In this document: piece after piece, positions 25,201-34,751 of the stretch
Numbering within the stretch: position 1 is the first letter of the stretch
Layout of the letters: each line of letters starts with the position of its first letter
NCBI RefSeq assembly: GCF_964199755.1
Contig: NC_133901.1
Coordinates: 5,062,016-5,126,015 of the forward strand
DNA from: Larus michahellis
Lineage: Eukaryota; Chordata; Aves; Charadriiformes; Laridae
Length of the DNA: 64,000 nucleotides
Reading direction: 5' to 3'
Position numbers and translations under genes: made by a program
The notes under the pieces: model-generated
What the model was told of the DNA's origin: nothing
What the model saw: only the letters and a program-made list of their open reading frames with translations
The model's database searches: none

Positions 25201-26091
25201 GCATCTCCCTGGCTTGGCACAAGGATGCTAGACTACCATCTTGTCATAAAAAAGGGAGAAATTATTCCTTCGACACCCAGGAGAGGGGTCAGGCTGTGAG
25301 ACACGGGGCAGAACCGGCAGGGGATGGAGCCAGCCCCCATCAAAATCAGTCCAAAGCACTGGTGCAAGCCCCAGTGATTTGCAAGAGTTTAGAGCTTTAA
25401 TTATGCATGTCCAGTCCCCACTTGTCTGAATAGAAAGAAATTTCTGAAAAAGAAGCCTAATTAAAGTAATTAGTGATAATTAATGAGTCGTGTTGGGACC
25501 GTAACACTGAGCGCACCTTCTTGCAGAGCGAGTTTGCCTGGATGAGCTATGTCAGCATGGTCGCGATCTTCCTCTTCGTCATCTTCTTTGAAGTGGGGCC
25601 GGGGCCCATCCCCTGGTTTATCGTAGCCGAACTGTTCAGCCAAGGCCCGCGCCCCGCCGCCATCGCCGTCGCCGGCTTCTGCAACTGGACCTGCAACTTC
25701 ATCGTGGGAATGTGTTTCCAGTACATAGCGGTAAGAAACCCCTCTAAAACCGGACCGATACGGTGTGGGATGTGCACGTGCCTCCCAGATCTCCATCCCC
25801 AAGTCCCGCTGGGCAACTCAGCCACCCAGGGTAGGAAGGTGAAGCCATCCCCGCGGTGCTGATGGTGGTGTCCCCTGTTCTCATTTCCCCCCACTGCAGG
25901 ATCTGTGCGGACCGTACGTGTTTGCGATCTTTGCAGCTCTGCTTCTAGTCTTCTTTCTGTTCGCTTACTTCAAAGTACCAGAGACGAAAGGAAAGTCCTT
26001 TGAGGAGATCGCAGCTGTGTTCCGCCGCAAGAAGCTCCCAGCCAAAGCCATGACTGAGCTGGAAGACCTGCGAGGCAGTGAGGAGGCATAG
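16253..26091 (+). CDS. SLC2A2: SLC2A2, facilitative glucose transporter GLUT2 (complete, 11 coding exons)
   Basis: GLUT2 is the low-affinity, high-capacity hexose transporter of the plasma membrane of liver, beta, gut and kidney cells. Exons: 16253-16285, 16860-16955, 17499-17776, 18296-18420, 19191-19306, 20903-21065, 21362-21549, 22720-22824, 24734-24835, 25527-25730, 25900-26091 (TAG 26089-26091). They sum to 1602 nt, 533 residues, equal to the known bird GLUT2 length. MFS sugar-porter features are in order: short N-terminus ([11 protein letters not shown]), first helix in exon 2, an extracellular loop with the sequon NTS at residue 64, GDRLGR after helix 2, the [13 protein letters not shown] helix 5 motif, [10 protein letters not shown] at the cytoplasmic loop, QQFSGIN in helix 7 (326-332), [11 protein letters not shown] in helix 10 (W432), and PETKG (497-501) before the cytoplasmic tail. 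The start has A at -3 and G at +4 relative to ATG. No frameshift or stop was seen. Confidence 0.98.
16765..16806. repeat. 21-bp G-rich tandem duplication in SLC2A2 intron 1
   Basis: Two copies of a unit ending in ggggatgggg start at 16765 and 16786, and a G-rich remnant follows. It lies about 55 bases before the exon 2 acceptor. The several G-runs on the + strand could form a quadruplex in the pre-mRNA. Confidence 0.75.
19641..20078 (-). mobile_element. CR1 LINE 3' fragment in SLC2A2 intron 5
   Basis: On the + strand the element opens with agaatcatggaatcatagaa, the reverse of the CR1 tail, then the gttgtcagggacc...ccaaccccctgcc block and sequence encoding the CR1 ORF2 C-terminus on the minus strand ([17 protein letters not shown]). 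It is about 440 bp, 5'-truncated and antisense to SLC2A2. A short inner repeat (gataagtgttgataag) lies near 19965. Confidence 0.93.
21785..21885 (-). mobile_element. Short CR1 fragment in SLC2A2 intron 7
   Basis: Starts with tagaatcatcataaaattg, then gggttggaaggggcctttcagatcatcgagtccaacc, the diagnostic CR1 3' block in reverse. The right edge is uncertain; similarity fades soon after 21885. Antisense to the gene. Confidence 0.85.
24399..24427. repeat. A-rich/GA simple repeat in SLC2A2 intron 8
   Basis: An A run followed by gagagag and a second A run. Confidence 0.85.
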
Positions 26092-27480
26092 ATATTGCCA
26101 CGGACCCAGAAAGGAGGGACTGAACATGGACCTCCTTCAGGCGCCGCAGGAATAACATTGGGCAAAAGTCTCATTTCTCAAAAACCTTGCAGCTGGCAGA
26201 CCAGGAGGACCCATCCATCAGAGGCCTTCTGGCTGCTGCGGCTCACACCTCCGAGCCGCAGATGCTAGCCTGGAGTTTTACTCTGAAATACTCGGTACAA
26301 CTGGGCTGTGGGAAGAGCCGGGGAAAGGACAGGAGGAATACATTGCATGTGCGTCTCCATGCCCCACTGGAAGAGCCCAGTGGGACAATGATCTTCCTAC
26401 TTGGCAAAGCATTACATTGAGCAGGGTCATTGCTCAGATGGAATGAAGGAAAGAGGGGTCGGGTGATGCTGTAGCCTCATGTTTTCACCTTTTTGTCCCG
26501 TGCTTGCTGCTTCCTTCTGCTGAGTGAGCTGATGCCTTGAGAAATCAACTGCTAGTGCCGTTGTGCTACCAGCGCACGGCACTGATCACCCGAGGTGCTA
26601 AGGAAAACAGACCGAGCAAACTCCCCCTTACTCTTGCCTGTGCAGAGGAAGAAGGTGGATCCCACCTGGATCGGTTGGGATGCACCTCGCTTGCTTTGCT
26701 AACCGTGCATTACGGAATCTCATAAGGATTTCTCAAGTCACAACATTTTTTTGGAGAATCTTAGAAACTCTGTCTGGGCTGATGTGCCTTGTTTTTTCTT
26801 TTGTTTCAGCCAGACTGTTTACCTCCTCTTTCCTCCTCCGAAGCCTTTCCTCCCTCCTTTATCCCTGCAGCAGCACAAGCCACAGCACATCCTTGACCAC
26901 GCAATGAGTCCAGCTGACATCCCTCCTGTGGTGTGACCATCACCAGGTCACCTCCCCTCACTGCTCCTCCCTCCCCACCCTCTGCCTCTGCCTCCCCTTC
27001 CTTTTGTACAATGCTTAGACCCACAGGCTCCAGCTTCAGCGCGGGCTCCCCGTACCCTAACACTTAATGATAATAAGGGGAAACGGATATTGCAGCGTTA
27101 ACTGGAAGGTGCCCCACCAATCCGACCCCGACTTTGCACCACTTAAGGTTTTGCTGGCTGGATGTGCTTCAGACAACATAGTGTGCGAGCAGGAGGTTGT
27201 GTTGTTTCTATAGCCTTGTTTGTGCTTGTTTAGCTTCTTCATGAGATGCTTTTATGTGACAAAATCAAATCGCAAAGATTTTTCTTCCTTTTTTTTGGGG
27301 AGGATATGTTGGGATCATTGTAAAAGCCTGCTCTCTATCTGCTTGACTTTTACGATTTGCATGTTCCTCGTTGTCCTACCAGGTTACTTTCTAGCAACTT
27401 TCTCAGGATAGAAATCCATTATTTATTTAGAGATGAAGCACCAGCATTGCTCAGTCACTGTGACTGCCAGTGACAATAAA
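26092..27480 (+). terminator. SLC2A2: SLC2A2 3' UTR ending at a poly(A) signal
   Basis: Noncoding sequence follows the TAG. It has a single clear AATAAA at 27475-27480, about 1.38 kb after the stop, in the context gtgacaataaagtaac. Earlier sequence shows no canonical hexamer that I noticed. A long A run at 27737-27751 further on is a simple repeat rather than the transcript tail. Confidence 0.75.
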
Positions 27481-27499
27481 GTAACAGAGGATGGAACAC

Positions 27500-30400
27500 A
27501 ATGAAAAGCCTGAGGACAGATGGACCAAGGAGGATCGTAGGCTGGATTTGGTTTTAGGGAAGGTCCCCGGTGCACAGAAGAGAGCAGCGGAGCTGGGGCG
27601 CAGGCTCTGGGTCAAGCCGTCAGAGTCTGTCTGCTGTAAACAGGTCTCCTCGGGTGAGACCAGCGTGGCAGGCTCAGAGCCACTCCATGGCGTCTAGTGC
27701 AGGCATTTAAATGTTATCATGGATTCTCTGAATGTAAAAAAAAAAAAAAAGGACAAAAAAGAGATGGGTTCTTGCTTTCAGCAATGTTATCTACGTCTGT
27801 TACATAAAAGTGACAATGAGCAACATCTACGGCATGTGTTGGCTTGCACCGTTGTGGTTTTTTTTTTCCCTCTGCACATCTCAGTCATGTTTCCAGCTCC
27901 AGATGGGAGGTATTTTCGTGGCAGGGTATGTTTGCTCCATAGGTGATAATTGCTGTGCAAACCCCTCAGCTAAATCCCTTTGAAATGGATGGTCCAGAGG
28001 TGAGACTGCAGGGCTGGGAGGCAGCCCTGGCGCCGGTGGGAGCTGGCTCTGCATCGGGATGGACCTTCACTGGAGGCACGCAGGCATCTAACCCCAGCTG
28101 TCCCCACCAGCCACCTGTAAAAGCCCCCTGTAAAGCGCACCTCTGCTTGCATGGGCGCTGGTGCAGCTTAAAACTTGGTGCTGGGACCTCTCTAGGCACA
28201 ACAGGCAGGAGCGACGGGGTTCGAAACAGATTTGCCCCTGCTCTGGGGGCAAAGCCAGGCTGGGTTCCCTCCAGGAATGGGAGGATGGGACAGCAGAGAC
28301 AGGGAGGGTCCTGGCACTGGGCTCACAGATGTCCCCGCTCGGTCCTTGTCAGATGGCCAGTCCATACAAACGAAAGGGCTCGAGCTATGGCCACACAACG
28401 GTCATACAGGTGGCTGAACATGAGAAAGGCTGGCCAAAACTGCTTCTCTAAACTTCTGCTGAGCTTCGTCCTAATGCCTGAGGGGCTTCAGTCAGTGACA
28501 CTGTCAGCAACTCTGCAGCGAGGGCTCATTTATTTAGCAACATTCCGAACTGCCAGTCTTTGTTTTCCTGCGTGTTACAAAGTGAATGAGAATAGAAAGC
28601 CTGATCTGATTACTGTAATGTAGCACATTCATTAGTTTAACAAAGCCCACAACACTAACACTGCCCATAGCTATATTCCTGAACTTCACGGAAGATCTGC
28701 CTGGGGGTTCAGAGGCACTTAAGGAAAATGACTCTCTAAAAACGGTTGTCAGCTGAAAGCCGTGTGTATACTTAATCAGCCTTTCTCTCCTTGTTTCATC
28801 CCACACCTCTATGAAGGTTCTGGCTAAACAGGAGCCACAGAGCTAGCAGACTTCACATGCCACTAATTATTTTTTCCCAGTCTGCTTCCAGCATGCTGTG
28901 AATTCTGTGGGCTAAGGAGACGCACCCCGAGTTTCAGATTGTGCTTCCTCACCGCTGCATATAAGGGAAGCCAGCCTTCTCCTTCCTGGCTGGGACCTCC
29001 CACCAGGGACCCTCTTGGGCCACAACTGGACAACATGCCTTCACGCCTTTTACTATTATAATTTCATTTATTTGTATATCCCCCTGGACATGATGCTTTG
29101 CTCACCCCGGGATGTTTCAAATCAATTCCGCTCACGGTTGCGGTGGGGCGGGCTGCAGCCTGGGGTGGGATGTGCAGAGCTCGGCGCTGCCGAAGGCTGC
29201 AGCAACCCCTGTCCTCACCAGCGCTGTGGTGGAAGGATTACGCTGATACGCTGGGCTGTGCTATCACAAGTGCACTTTTACCACGTGTGACGATGCAGGA
29301 AGGGGTCATACAAGTTGACTAAATCTGCAGATGTGTTTACTTCTGTCTTGTCACATCAGGCTGGTAATTAGGACTGTACACTTTATCTGTCCTTGCTACC
29401 TGCAAGTTCCAGTTCAAACTTGTTCTTGAGACACAGCTCGTTGAATCATTATTTTTATCTCTCAGCGTTACAGTTTTACTAAGTTGCTAATCATTAAGAA
29501 AATTTAAAAGACCAAGTCAGACTTATTAGCTAAATGGTCATTGCACTTTAGTTAACATGCGAAATATGTCGCCATACTGTGGTTGGCTAATAATGCAATA
29601 TAATTAATAATACCTGAGAAAGCATCTCGTCAGCAAGAGCTTTGACAGTGTTTTCCTAATGTGCTGAGATGACAGCCATTAAGACTTTCCTGTTGTGTCA
29701 GACAAATGGCTAACGATATCCAGTTTCCCACTCTCTAGGCATAATTTTAAAATTAGTTTGACTTCCCTAATCCAATAAACTCAGGACATTTGGCCCCATT
29801 AACACTTTCCACACTAATTTATCACAGATTTTTCTGCCTCACTTCAACTTGTTTTTCGTCGCTGAGAAGCGCTACCCTCCATCTCCCGAGTCTCAGCCGA
29901 TGAGGATGAAGCTGAACCAAGTGCTGCATATGCAGGGACCAAGCCTTTGAGGTACCACGGATATTCCAAGGTGCTCCGTGTCCTTATCTTTCACTGAAAT
30001 CTATGGGACCTGCGGAATTACAAGCTCTGCATCCAGCAGCACATGTAAGCATGAGATTTAATTTAAGGTAACTAAGCCTGTGCTCAAGTGTTTTCACTAA
30101 ATCCTGAAGCTTTACCCAGAGGCACAGCCTGAATAGCTGTGCTGAAGGAATCTCCTCCCCAGCAGGGTGGCAATAAATCCTGGCTGTAGATCAGCGGTCC
30201 TTAAATTTTACAGGCTGTAGGTGTAACTGCAGACCCGAGGCTTGGGCAGCGAGTGCCTCGTGGGTTTGCCCCCCTCTATTCTGTTCAGGAGAGAGAGCAT
30301 CTCGCACGACTATGAAAAGCACCAGGCCCCCCATGTCGTGCGTGGGATATCACTGGACTAGCACCAACTGCAGCCCCAGGAGGAGGGAACAGCCGGAGTT

Positions 30401-33400
30401 ACTGTGTGCTTTCCCCCTTCCTTGTGGGAGTTACAGGTGGTTCCCGCCAGCTCAACGTCCCTGCGTTGTCACCACTTGCCTCTGCTCTCGTGTATGCCCA
30501 GGGTAATTCCCTGGGTAATTCAGCTGGCACGGCTCTCTGCGCATACCTCATCCGACCACGTTTGTCCGGCTGGGCGGTTGTGTGGACCACGGAAGAGGTA
30601 AGGGTGACCACGGAGCAGGCAGAGCCAGTACTGCGGTAGTTTTTAAGAGCCCCAGGGCATGCAGCCCCGAATAACTGTAGGAACCATCCAGCATCCCAGA
30701 ATCCCTTTCTCAAGGCTGATACAAATGCAAAGTGAGTCACTGGCACTGCATTCCTTCTTCCTAGGAAGCAGAAGGTGAACGGCAGGATTAAAGCAGTGCC
30801 TGCAGCAGAATTGGGTGCCGATGGCAAGGTTGCTGCAGAGGCTCTTTAACTGGGCTCACACTACATGGAGAGATCGTATGTAGGAGCTCAGAGGGTCTGC
30901 TGAGCCTGGCACTGTCCTGTGGAGGTGGGGTCACCACTGCCCAGCCTCTCTTGTGTCCCCCTGCTCGAGGCTGTGCGCAGAAGCCAGTGTGAACCCTCAC
31001 CCCCAGGTGAGGACACGTTGGTGGGATCCCAGGTGAGAGTTCAGCAGTTGAAACGGAGACGTTTGCTCAAGTTGGAATAGGGTTGTTTACGCCGCTTTGC
31101 TCATGACCCGTTATTTCTAACCTTGTGACCTGAACCAAGTCTTGCTGAATGAGCCTCCCTCTACTTTCCCATGGCACCCACCCAGCGTTGAGGGGAGCAA
31201 GGCTGGGTAAACTGCTCAGCGTTGCTCTGCGACTGGCCCCCTCTCAGCTAGCCTGCAGGGCTTTCCTGTGGCAACCTCTTCTATCCTCCGGGCACCCCTG
31301 GACGTCCCAGGACATGGCTGCTCTCCTTGATATTCCCCAGAGAGATTTCTCCCTGGAGATGCACCAGGCAAGTAGCTGGAGGGAGGAGGCAGCGTAAACT
31401 CGGCTGCACCCACGGCTCCTGTTGGTGTAAACACCACCTCCTGCGTTCTGGTGGGTTTGCTGGCAACAAGGTGGGACACTTACCCCAACGCTGGCTGAAA
31501 TGCATACTGCCAAAGCAAGGCTTTACTAAGGTGTTCTAGGGCGTCAGACATTTCTCCAGAACATGACTGAGAACAGATACAACTCGCTCACTTTAAACCT
31601 TCCAAAAGTTTCCTAACTCCAATCATTTCTGCAAAGCAATTCATATAAAGACTAAGGTAGCAGAACAAAAGCTTGGTAACATACCGAGGCTGCTCGAAAG
31701 AAAAGATGCATGTGTGATCCAGCTGTGCAGCACTCTACACACACACGCACAAAAGGAAATACATTTAAACACGAAAGGCCGTGTTATTTACGATTACGCT
31801 TTGAAATAAAATTGCTATTGTTGTATAGAAAAGTGGGATAATCGCATTAGTACTATCAAGAAACACATTTTAGAAAATAAACGTTGATCCAGACAAAGGA
31901 ACGATGCCTGCAAGCAATGACTGATGGAGCTGATTTCCAATTTTTTTATTGAATCTCTGATAAAGGCTGCCTTGGAATATTTGTTTTGTGTCTCGAAAAT
32001 AAATATGATCTACAGCTGCACTTCAGCAAAAAGACTTGGTTTAGTACAAAAGACGGAATCATAGAATTGTTTAGGTTGGAAAAGACTTTTAAGATCATCA
32101 AGTCAAATGATTAATTTAGCACTACCAAGTCCATCACTAAACCATGTCCCCAAGTGCCACATCTATCTATCTTTTAAATACCTCCAGGGATGGTGACTCA
32201 ACCGCTTCCCTGGGCAGCCTGCTCCAATGTTTGATAACCCTTTTGGTCAATAAATTTTTCCTAATAATGAATCTAAACCTACCCTGGTGCAACTTGAGGA
32301 CATTTCCTCTCATCCTATCATTTGTTACTTGGGAGAAGAGACTGACACCTCTCGAGTCATCCAAAATTAATCTGTTCATTGTGGAAAATCAACCAAATTT
32401 ATAATCTGATACTCGAGAAATTACCATTAGTGCTCAGGCCCAGGCTGCCCTGATTTGGGCTCAGAACAGTTGGTAGTTCTCTCACAGTTATTTTATTAAA
32501 AGAAAAAAAGCATGTGCAACTAGTCATACATTTTCGGGTAAACAAACACACACTGCACATGTAAAAACACTTAACAGAATGCCCCAGACTCTGTTTATCA
32601 GCTGACACAGAAGAAAAATGGGTAGGTCCCCAGGGTAAAGCGTATCATCTCTAGAGCGGGCTGGGTGAGGCAACATCCGCTGAAAACCCCGGTAACAGAA
32701 GAGAGTCACCGTCTCGACCTGCTGGAGCATCATAAAAGGGCCCCACGTCAATGAAAGCCAAACCTATCTGCTTGGGTACATGCTGTACAATTTGTAGTGG
32801 GATCTATGTAACCAAGGGCAGGACCACAGGCAAACAGATCACACAGATTAACGTGAATTAAATAAAAGATCCCTTAGAAATAATTTTAAAATGTGACTTT
32901 ACAACTGGCTCCTGTGGCCACCCCATTAGAACAGAGACAACAAACTCAGGATCTCAGGGCAGAAAACACAGGACGGCATGCTGCAGCCCACGGCGCTGAT
33001 GGCAGAGGCCAGCTCCGACAACACTGCCGCACGTGCCTCTGAATTTCTATGTTACTCTGTTTATCCGGTGTTTAAAGCAAGTTATCCACACGGCACCAGG
33101 CTGGGCTGGGCCCCATCCACCAGCAGCTCCACAGAACTGGTGAATTCGGTCAAACAGCTAAAGGTGCTACAGCATCTGACTTGCAGAGTTCTAACAAAAA
33201 TAACCGTTTGGCCTTATTTCGCTCGGGATCCACCTGTCTGGCTTGGTGGCTGTGTTCATCTCCGTGCACCTCTCCTCAGACAGTGCAGGGTCTGGATATT
33301 AGGGGTTGTACCGTTAGCGTTGCTGGTAAGGGGTAGGTCATGGAGCCATCTGAGTCCCTCCATTAACAAACGCAAGCTTTCACCATGCTTTCTTGGGACT

Positions 33401-33500
33401 TTCAGGCACTTTTGACTGATTACTGTGCACTTCCAAAATGCTCGTTTCTGATTTTTCTGAATGGGGAAACATTAAGCAGATAGAACGGCTTTGTGTTCAC
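27500..33500. other. SLC2A2-EIF5A2 intergenic region
   Basis: No gene is recognised. Contents: an A run at 27737-27751; a 226-codon open frame at 27943-28623 with no recognisable domain; an AT-rich, low-repeat block at about 29440-29860 with many TAAT cores; and a CR1 copy at 32055-32365. The rest appears to be unique sequence without clear signals. Confidence 0.6.
32055..32365 (-). mobile_element. CR1 LINE 3' fragment, diverged
   Basis: Opens on the + strand with ggaatcatagaattgtttaggttggaaaagac, followed by the older CR1 form with the aagtccatcactaaaccatgtcccc segment. The minus strand encodes [18 protein letters not shown], the CR1 ORF2 C-terminus. It looks more diverged than the copies at 33.5 and 49.7 kb. 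Confidence 0.92.
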
Positions 33501-34025
33501 AGGATCACAGAATAGCTTCGTTTGGGACTTTTAACTGTCATCTAGCCCAACCCCCTGCAATGGGCAGGGACACCTTCAACTAGATCAGGTTGCTCGGAGT
33601 CCTGTCCAACCTGACCTTGAGTGTTTCCAGGGATGGGGCATCGACCACCTCTCTGGGCAACCTGGGCCAGGGTTTCACCAGCCTCATTGTGAAGAATTTC
33701 TTTCTTATGTCTAGTCTAAATCTCCCCTCTTTCAGTTTAAAGCAATTACCCCCCATCCTGTCTCAACAGGCCCTGATAAAAAGCCTGTCCCCATCTTTCC
33801 TGTAGGCCCCCTTTAGGGACTGGAAGGCCGCAGGAAGGCGCCCCCGGAGCCTTCTCTTCTCCAGGCTGAACCCCCCCAACTCTCTCAGCCTGTCCCCATA
33901 GCAGAGGGGCTCCAGCCCTCCCAGCATCTTCGTGGCCTCCTCTGGACCCGCTCCAACAGGTCCATGTCCTTCTTGTGTTGGGGGCCCCAGAGCTGGACGC
34001 AGCACTGCAGGTGAGGTCTCACCAG
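33501..34025 (-). mobile_element. CR1 LINE 3' fragment abutting the EIF5A2 promoter
   Basis: Starts with aggatcacagaatagc and runs through the ORF2 C-terminal region (the minus strand encodes [17 protein letters not shown]) to ggtgaggtctcaccagg. It is 5'-truncated, about 525 bp, and ends only about 55 bases before the YY1-like motif at the start of the EIF5A2 CpG island. It is very similar to the copy at 49731, to the eye above 90% over 33800-33970. Confidence 0.93.
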
Positions 34026-34074
34026 GAAGCCACATCCCGCATTCCCGCATCCCAGCAAGCCGCATCCCGCCTCA

Positions 34075-34750
34075 GCGCCAAGATGGCGGCCGGGGGGAGG
34101 GAGGGCGGGGCTGGGGCGGAGGTGGAGGCGCGCGGCGCCGCCTGGCGGCCGAGGGCGACAACGGCGCCGGCGCCGCGCGACGGGCGCGCGGGCGCGCTGA
34201 GCCCAACCGCTCTCCGTAGGCGCCGGAGAGGATGGGGGGAGGCGGGGGCGAGCGCACGTGGTCAGCACGGGCCAATGACCGCGGGGCGGGCGGCGGAAGC
34301 CGGAGGGCGGGGCAGGGCGGGGCGGGGCGCGGTGCGCGCGCTCCCCGCCGCCCCTTCCCGCTGCAGTGGTCGGGCGCGTGTGCGCGGCGACGTGACCCGC
34401 CGTGACCCGGCCCCGCCCCGCCACCGGGACCCCCCCCACCGGCCTCCCCGCACCGCCCTCCCCAGGTAAGAGGGGCCGCGGCCCTGAGGGGACCGGGAAG
34501 TGGGGGTGAGGCGAGGCCGGCGGTGGGTGCCGCCACCGGGAGTGGGGCGGGGGGCGGGTGGGCTCGGCACATGGCGGCTCCCCGCCCGCCGGGCACGTGT
34601 GGCGGAGGGAAGCGGGCCGGGCCCCGCCATCGCGCTGTGGCCTCGCCGGGGGGAGGCGGTGGGGTCCCCCTCCCCTTATCCCGGGGCTCTCCGCCCCCGC
34701 GGCTCTGGGCCGACCCTCTCGCTTGCCTGCAGCCCCCCCGCCGCCGCCGC
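34075..34750 (+). promoter_or_regulatory. EIF5A2: EIF5A2 CpG-island promoter
   Basis: A dense CpG/GC-box region runs into coding exon 1. Visible motifs: a YY1-type aagatggcggc at 34080-34090, an E-box CACGTG at 34255-34260, a CCAAT box at 34272-34276, several GGGGCGGGG GC boxes around 34310-34330, and cgtgacc half-sites near 34390-34408. There is no TATA box. This is typical of a broad, constitutive promoter; the exact start sites cannot be read. Confidence 0.8.
34330..34465 (+). other. EIF5A2: EIF5A2 noncoding first exon (3' boundary clear)
   Basis: The sequence cctccccag/gtaagag gives a strong donor at 34466. A matching acceptor, ttgcctgcag, ends at 34732, 19 bases before the ATG. This makes a short 5' UTR intron of about 267 bases, and mammalian EIF5A2 also has a noncoding first exon. 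The 5' limit given is a guess. Confidence 0.55.
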
Positions 34751-34751
34751 C

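Noticed and set aside
27737-27751. A run as the genomic trace of a retrocopy
   Set aside because: No processed gene sequence lies upstream of it; the DNA before it is SLC2A2 flank.
28205-28235. tRNA-like B box (ggttcgaaac)
   Set aside because: No matching A box or cloverleaf can be drawn around it.
27943-28623. 226-codon plus-strand frame after SLC2A2
   Set aside because: Low-information sequence with overlapping frames on both strands, no known motif and no nearby promoter.
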